Assembly: GCA_903813345.2 (NCBI GenBank)
Contig: CAIIXF020000005.1
Coordinates: 17,177,375-17,241,374, forward strand
DNA from: Owenia fusiformis
Lineage: Eukaryota > Annelida > Polychaeta > Sabellida > Oweniidae
Length of the DNA stretch: 64,000 bases
Direction: 5' to 3'
Under the pieces are notes generated by a model. That model made no database searches. It had not been told where the DNA came from and saw only the letters and a list, made by a program, of their open reading frames with translations. Shown here in pieces: positions 42,101-51,100 of this stretch; the stretch's first letter is position 1, and every line of letters begins with the position of its first letter. The position numbers and the translations under genes are program-made.

Positions 42101-45100
42101 GCTGAATTGAAGAATATTAATGAAAGTTAGAGCATATAGTGCATTACTTCTGGGACAACCCTCGTATAGTCCCATAAAGAGACAAATTTCTTCTAAACAG
42201 ACAATCAAATTATAGGGGCCTAATTTTCATATCTTTACTGTTATTGTATGCTGCACATATGTATTGTGCCAATATTAATTTGTCGTCTATACTATTTATA
42301 CTGTTGATCATATGGAGTCGCATTTGCATGAAAATGATCTTATTGATTTTGAAAATTATATCAAAGAAGAGCCTTGGTTTTATTCGAAAAAGATTGAGAC
42401 ACTATGTTTAACTAATATATGTACCATGTTTAATTTATTCCTTCTCTCTTAATTTCTCCTTTTAAAGTTCAACAGAATCAATATGTGTACTTTTAAATGG
42501 TCTCCATCACTTTATTAATTTAGTTGGATTATTCTTTTGTTCTATATTAAGTGTACTGTATTTTCAAGCACAGTACAGTGTATGTACTGTACTGTACTGT
42601 GCTGTACATACAGAACTCATTTAAATGATTATGTGTGTAATGTTATCAGTTGAATATATGCACTGGGAATTTTACAATATGGCGCACTTTGCTTGCATTA
42701 CGATGAAATCTGGTTTGAGTTATTAGTTGCTGATTGGGACATAACAATTTATTGCTATGTACAATATATGAAAAAAAGCTATAGTCTTTTTCGTGCATAA
42801 ATTCTACAGTTGAATGATTGTGTTCGTTTAAGTGCATAATGTCCCTTTTCATGTTTCATATTGTTTGATTTATTTGTGTCCTATCACTTTCTCTAATACA
42901 TTGAAACCTGTATATCCAACACCTCTGTAATACAGACACCTCTCAATGTGAATTATTTTTATCCGAGTCAAATTTGTTACCTCCCATTGACTCACATATT
43001 TAAAGAGCCTTGAAATGTGAACACCTGCTAATCCGAACACTTTTGACTAGTTCCAGTGGTTATCATTAAGACAGGTTTTACTGTATATCATTTTACATAA
43101 GAATTAATGACATTTTTAGTTGAGTTTTCCTGTGTTTTCACTGGTGTTTAACATTTGATGTTCTGAACTACATTTTTAAGGTAGGGCATGCATGGTGTAA
43201 TTGCAAACTTGGGTCAAACTTGGATCAAACTTGCATTTTCTACATATAGAGTTGCAATAGCATTTTGATCAGACAGGTTCAAAAGTTTTCCAACTAACCC
43301 CACCTTAACTTCAAAACACAGTCCTTCAAAAAAGTTCTAGTTATAATATCTAGCTAGTATTCAACATTTATAATGGATATTATTGAGATTGTCTATTCAC
43401 AATATATTATAAATTATCTGATTAACAAATAGGACAATTTTTCTAAAAATGTAAGTGTCTGAGATTCTTCTTTATTATCCCATCGAACGAAGTTCGGAGG
43501 GATATAGGGAACACCTCCGTCCGTCCGTCCGTCCGTCCGTACGTACGTCTGTACGTACGTCCGTCCGTCCGTCCGTCCGTCTGTCTGTCCGTCCGTCCGT
43601 CCGTCCGTCCGTCCGGGCAATAACTCAAATACCATTACCCCGATTTTGTTCATATTTTGTACACATATACCCTATGGGGGTAGAAGTTCTGCTCGAAAGC
43701 TGATTTTCAAAATGGCCACTCATTTCAAAATGGCGGCCATTTTAGTGCCGATTTTACAGTAATTTAGGTGCAATATGTAAAACTGTAATAGCAATATGTT
43801 TTAAATGTAAAAAAATTATAAAGGACATTAATAATGCTACAAATGTAGATATTAAAGAAGCACATGGCAGCCATCTTGAAAAATGGCGGCCTTTACTCGT
43901 CATTTTACGATTTTTGCTGTAACTCAAAAAATAGTGGAGCGATTTTGTTCATATTTGGTATGTGAATACTATAAGCATGGCACACTGTCCTATGACACTT
44001 TGGGTAGAAGATGGCCATTTTGAAAAAAAAATTGAAAAATGGCCGCCATTTTAACGTATTTTGCTATAACTCGAAAAGTAGTGGAGCGATTTTGTTCATA
44101 TTTGGTATGTGAATACTATAAGCATGGCACACTGTCCTATGACACTTTGGGTAGAAGATGGCCATTTTGAAAAAAAAATTGAAAAATGGCCGCCATTTTA
44201 ACATATTTTACTATAACTAGAAAAGTAGTGGAGCGATTTTGTTCATATTTGGTATGTGAATACTATAAGTATGGCACACTGTCCTATGACACTTTGAGTA
44301 GAAGGTGGCCATTTTGAAAATTTTTTTGAAAAATGGCCGCCATTCTAACATATTTTACTATAACTTGAAAAGTAGTAGAGCAATTTTGTTCATATTTGGT
44401 ATGTGAATACTATAAGCATGGCACACTGTCTATTTCTAATGACACTTTTGGTAGAAGGTGGCCATTTTTCACGCCATTTTAACGTATTTTACTATAACTC
44501 GAAAAGTAGTGGAGCGATTTTGTTCATATTTGATATGTGAATGCTTTAAGCATGGCACATTGTCTAATAAAACTTTTGGGAGTAGTCGGCCATTTCGAAA
44601 AATGGCCACCATTTTTATGTGTGTTATTTTACAAGTACGTGTATGATTTTTCAAAAATTTTAGAGGTGGCTACTTAAAAGCATATTATTTCTTCTGATGA
44701 CAACTTGGCTAGTGAGCAACCATTTTGAAAATGGTGGCCTTTCTGGTGTGTTGTTTTATGATATTTGCTATTCGTTTGTAAAAATGCCAGCCATTTCTGT
44801 TCGATGGGATTCGCTACGCTTTGGCGTTGCCGTTGTTCTGGTTGATATATTATCCTTTCTCTTTATTTAAAAAAGTTTTTTTGTGTTCATGATTTTTCTT
44901 GCAATTTTATTATTTTCTATTTTTTCCTAATTGTAGAAATATGTAAAAACATTTTTGAAAACTAAATCATCTTTTTTATAAATGGTAAGGGCATGACGCA
45001 ATATGTGCAATATAGTTTACGTTAAACACGCAATGACGCATATACATGTATACTGTACCCACTTGAGCATGATTGAAGCAGATTTTCTAGATTTTTCAGA

Positions 45101-48100
45101 ATTGAAATTAACCACGTTTTAAAATTAATCATAAATTAAATTATTCAACCAAATGTAATTTGATAACGAAGTCCTAGATTCCATATTAAAGCCAAAGTAA
45201 AAAGCATATAACATATTCATACTTCAAATGAAATGAAGTTGAAATAATTTTACAGATCTGATTACTGAAATCAAGTTTCAATTCAACATATATCGATTAA
45301 TTTATATTTTTAGTTGAGTTTAATATCATTAGAAGGCAACAGATTTAAAATACATCGAATAAAGAATTACATATAAGCAGCTTATAAAAAGTACCCACCT
45401 GATAAAATAACTTTCACCGCGAAAATCCTATTTTTTCTCATTCGGTTTAACAATTTCGCAGTTGTTTTAATTTCTTTTTTTTTCGCACCTGTATATACTA
45501 CATTGTGTTTTTTACATTATGAGAAAACTGGACTTGCATCCAGTAGTTCGTTGATAACAAAGACGAAGGTCTGATACGATATATTGTTTGTGTACGCAAG
45601 ATATAAAATATATCAATCTATTATAAGATGGCATATTTATTGAAGCGTAGCAAGACCAGAATTGATTAAACTTTAATCAATTTACAGTCTATCATTTATA
45701 TATTATTTGCAACGATATTTACAGGAGAAAAATCGAGATAGGAAGTAGTATCATTTTTTCACACATCCCTTTTCAGTGTAGATATCTGCAATATTTAAAT
45801 GAAAGTACATGTATTACAATTGGTATGTCTGGTTTATTGTACTATTTTACATCGTGCAGTAATATATGAGGATTGTTCAATCAATACTATGTCTAGCATT
45901 TACTACATTTGGTTTCTATTGTATTGTATTTCACATGTACAGCATATACAAGGGTTGTTCAATCATTTATCAAATACAAACCATTGAGCCCTTTTTACAT
46001 GTGGCAAAATAGTTTCTACTCCATCGCAGCAACACCCTCCTTTACAGCCCACCAAACAGCCATATTGATGATATTCAAAATACAGGCTGCAACTTTTCAC
46101 TGAGGAAAATTGTTAGGATTTTCAGCTTCCATGACTCTTGTGGGCTCCCACTCTCCATCTGAGATCAGAAAATAATTCATAGGCTCAATTTTTACATTTG
46201 CTAATGTTTCTACATTACTAATATTGGATAAATGTTTTCAACATTTCTTTAACAATTGATATTCTCTGTCTTTACAGGGTGTTCAGAAAGATTTAAGCAA
46301 GTCGACAGATCTGTGCAAGAATTATGATAAACAGGTTGTGAAACTACAAGATCAGGTTAAGGTATGTAATAGAACATTACCACTTATTTGTTTGCATGTT
46401 GAGCCCATTGAATGAGGTGATGACACGTTGTTTTAGTCTCCAACCTTTTTTTGATGGTGTTTGGCGGTTGGCATTGGGCCATCTTGGGAATATCATAATA
46501 TACAGCAAGGCATTAACATGCTGAATGTCACTACCTGCCATTTGTTACAGATGCTGAATTAAAGAAATACAATTCGAAATACAAATATAAAAAAATTCCA
46601 AACTTGAAATCCATATTTGAATTTCAACGAAGATGACCATATTTTATAACATTAAAATAGCTGAATCTTTATTGAAGAAATGGCAATATGTGGTATTCAT
46701 TATTTTTGTTGTATTTTCAGGAGCTACAAGACACCCTACAGACAACCAGTGATCTACTGAAGACAAAGGATGAATCATTGAAAAAACTTCAAGACATTGA
46801 GAAACAGTTAAATAATAATGTTGAGGAACTGACTAAGGTTGGTATTCACACTTTAATTTCAACATTTCAAACACATTTATAGTTAGGTACACCCCTCCCC
46901 AAAGGTCCTCTTCTGGATTGCATGTGAAAGCCTGTTTGCGTAAAAAAAATTCGTAAAAGGATGTGTCTGGGTATATGCCCTTTTGGTCCCTCAGTCAAAT
47001 GTTTGTGAAATATGGTTTTTATTACTCTCCTAGTTATATTTGATAAGTATATTTACTTTTTCACGAGTTTCGATGCATAATTAACCCCCTGCTGAGAGTC
47101 AGAATAAGTATCTTAACAAACAAAAAAATAGTCATTATCATAGAAAAAAACACCAATGGCAACATGTGTGACATACAAAGAAGAATTAACTTAAGACCGA
47201 TGAAGAATTAAAAAGAAAATCATATTTTTGCTATATATTTAAGGATTAAAATTTTTTTCAAATTTTTGAATTTCCCGCCAGTTTAATTTGAAGGGGGAAA
47301 AACAAGATGGCTGCCATTTGATGTAAGAAATATCAGGAAAAAAGTTGCTTCACTTTTAGTTTTCACAATGAGCACAGTTTTCCGGTTTAGGTTTTTTGAC
47401 TGATTCTGACTCTTCGTCACCAGGGTCATGTATAGAGATTATAAAATTGAAACCAAAATGTTGTGCTCAGCATGAATTTGACTGAAATATGGGTAACATC
47501 ACCAACACAATTGAAGTCTCAAAACTGGATGCTCAGTAACTTTAAGTGACTATAATCCCTTGATTACCCAGATAAACACCAATTCACTTATACAGAAATA
47601 CCATTCAATGTCTATTCAAAGAAAGTAACCAATGTTTTGGAAGATATGTTTCAAACTTTTTGCATAAATAATTTATTTAATATTTGTCATTGATTTTTTT
47701 TCAATTCTGACAAAGTGATATGCACTGTCTTTGATGCCAATATTCTTCATCAATTGTGATACAAATTGATATTTTTGTAATCTCAGAAGAAGGATAAGAT
47801 ATTGAAGTTTAATAATATGTGTGATTGAGTTGGTTTTTCAGACATTACAATTTTCAATATTTTCTAAGTCGATACCCAGACTCATTCCCAGACTCATCCT
47901 TTCCAAACCATACTTTTAAGGAAAGTAAATATTGAGACATAAGAGGCTTTAATGGGTGATAAAATGATGACGTTTGGTTGTCAAACTTATGGAGGGGAGT
48001 GTATATTCCATTACCATGTCCATTATTGTCGCAATGTCGCATTGTCGCAGTGTATTGTATCCACTAGTAACCCTCTTGATTATCTATTCAATAAGGATTT

Positions 48101-51100
48101 ACAGCTCACATTTTGAAGAACGTAGACTTTTTTTGTGCCTCTAATATGAATGATTCGTTTGTAGGAATCCGTAGAACTGAAGTCAAAGGTAGAAAAATCT
48201 CAGGTTGAATTGAAAGATGTCACCACCAGTAAGAATGCTGTCACGGATGAAAAGGTGAAATATATGCTCTAGTTTATACATTTTTACATTCTGAATGTTT
48301 TACAGCTTTGTGATTCTGGAATATATAATTTTTATCATTCAAAAATATTGTGGAAGTGTTTTGCCTGATAAGGTTCTATCATCCTCCTAAGCTACTGCAT
48401 TATTTAGCCTATTCTTATTGGTACCAGGCTCAGCAATATACCTACTGAATCCATCACTTGTTTGTCTACTTATTCTAGCGGGTGACGTACATCCTAACCC
48501 AGGTCCCAAAACATGTGAAAAGATTTCCTTCCTCTTTTCAAACATTAATAGCTTACTTGCGGATTCAGGCTCTAGATTTGAAGACCTGAAGCAAAGAGTG
48601 ACTGACTTGAATCCAAGCTTTGTAGGGTTGTGTGAAACTGGAAATATTGAAAATAGCCTTGATCTTCCCGATTTAAAGTTAGAACACTACCGGAGTCCAC
48701 TTTTCACTCCACTAGGTCGAGGACTTGTCATATATTCTCATGAAGATATTTCTGTTAAGCCTTATAATCATAATCTCTACATTAATAATCTTGATATCTT
48801 ATTAGCTGAAATCTCTGTTGACCACAAAAATATCATTTTCGGCATTTGTTATAGATCACCAAGTCAATCTGCAGAGGAAATTCGAATTTATTTTAACCGT
48901 TTACATCAGCAACTTGATATCATTAAAAATGATGCAAATAAATATGATCAAGTTTTACTCATGGGAGATCTCAATGCAAAAAATCCAGCTTGGTTTCAGA
49001 ATGATGAAAATCTTGCTGGTGAATTACTTTTAGACTGTCTTGATGCACATAATTTTATACAAATAGTTGACAAACCAACACGGATAACTAGCACTTCAAA
49101 AACTTGCATCGATCATATCTTTACAAATTCACCAAACTCTATTGATTCTTGGTCAATCGATGCTCCTATTGGAAGATCTGATCATGGTACCCTTTTTACA
49201 ACTTTAAATCTCAACTTTACAAAGAATCCTCCATTTAAAAGAACTCTGTATCAATATGACAAAACAAATATAGCAAATTTAAATAATGAAATTAGACAAA
49301 CTGACTGGGATAGTATCTTGACAAGTTCAAATGATTTGGATAAATGCACTTCTGATTTCATAGAGAAACTCAAATGTATATATCATGAGAAAATCCCAAA
49401 TCACACTAAAACAATAAAATCAAATGATCAACCATGGTATAATGAGCATTTAAAGGTTGAAATGAATAAAAAACGACAGTTATATAAACGTAATGAAAAA
49501 AACCCATGTCCTTTAAATTTTGAACTCTACAGAAACCAGGCCCTTAAAGTTTCAAATCTTATATCCTCAGCTAAAATTCAACATGAAAAAAATGCCATAC
49601 AAAAAGTTGAATCCTTAAATAAGAATGATAAAAACTTTTGGAAATTGGTAACCAAATTAATAGGGAGAAATAACACTTCAAGTAGTATTCCAGCTCTTTA
49701 TGATACAAATGGAAAAACCTTGCGACAGCCAATTAGATTGCGAGTTCTTAATTGGGGAAATGCTAACTGCTTATAGCAGGGTGTAAAAAGAAAGAATTTC
49801 TACTGTAGATTAAACTAGAGAAGGAATTATCAGAACTGACCAAGACACACTCTGTACTGACACTGGCTAAGGAGGCCTTGGAGGAGGAGGTACAACAGGC
49901 CAAGGCTGAAGTCACCAAAGTTAAGGAGGAGCAAGCTAAGGTAAGAAAACGGATAGTTTTCCCCTTCCAAAAGCTTAACTTTGGACATATTACACAGAGG
50001 GGTTAAGTTGCTTTGATACAAATCATTTCTACAAAAACTTTCAAAAACTAAAAATCCTTCTTTGTGGAATTATTTTGTGGAAATGCTTCGCTACCTAGTA
50101 ATTAAACCTCTGCTGAGTATCTATATGAAGTCTTCAATTGTCCCATAAGCGGGATCTTTAAAGCTCAACTCATTTCAAAATGGCGACCATTTTGTTTCCT
50201 AATCCCATGTGGGCCCAGTACCCAGGGTACTGTTTATTCACCATGATCAAATGTTATCAACACTGATGGTTTCCCTGTGTTTAGGAGCTCTCAGGCCTGA
50301 ATGATGCCAAACAACTGCTGATTACACAGAAACTGGAGATGCAGGCCAAGGTGACAGACACAGAGAAAAAATTAAAGAAGGTACAAAGATTTGGAGGACA
50401 ACGACACATTGTCAACCATTCTTATTTTCCCCATTGCTCACAATGGGGCAATAAGCTTAGCTGAGGCTTTAATCTGAAAAATGCCATAAAAATATTTTAT
50501 CAAAACTTTACTAAGAATATGTAAGGTGAAAGTTTAAATGCCAATGTTTTCTATTCAAATTCTTCTACATTTTATTTTACAGGCATATTCTGACCTATCA
50601 GAGGCTGAGGAAGTTGCCAAGGGAGTCCAGGCAATGCTCAAGGAAGAAAACTCAGGCCTACAAAGCAAGCTGGTATGTTATCAACCTGTTTGTGAGCCTT
50701 CAGTAAAACTTATTTTGGGTATCTCTTAATGTATACACCTTGACATGTGAACAATATACATTGGCAATTATATGTCACCATCAGTAGTGGTTCAGCAGTC
50801 AGCATCTGTTACAAACTGCGAGTGGTGACATTTTGCATGGCAATGCTTTGTTTGGTGTTCCATTGACTCTCATACTATCTGAATCTAAATATGTGATTGA
50901 CCAATTGTGCTTGAGGACATGTTTTACAATACACGTGTTAATGTTTCTTGTTTCATAATGGTTCATTCAATAGAATTTTTCATTTTAAAAGGTACTCATA
51001 TTTATTCTGTGATGCATCTTGATTTTGAAGTTTATTTATCGATTTATGGTGATCTTAAATAGTTTCATGTTCTAAAAATGTTACCTAGGCAACAGAGGTG

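Noticed and set aside
43414-43703. Open frames of SVRPSVRP / DGRTDGRT type
   Set aside because: They are translations of the (CCGT)n microsatellite in several frames on both strands, not genes.
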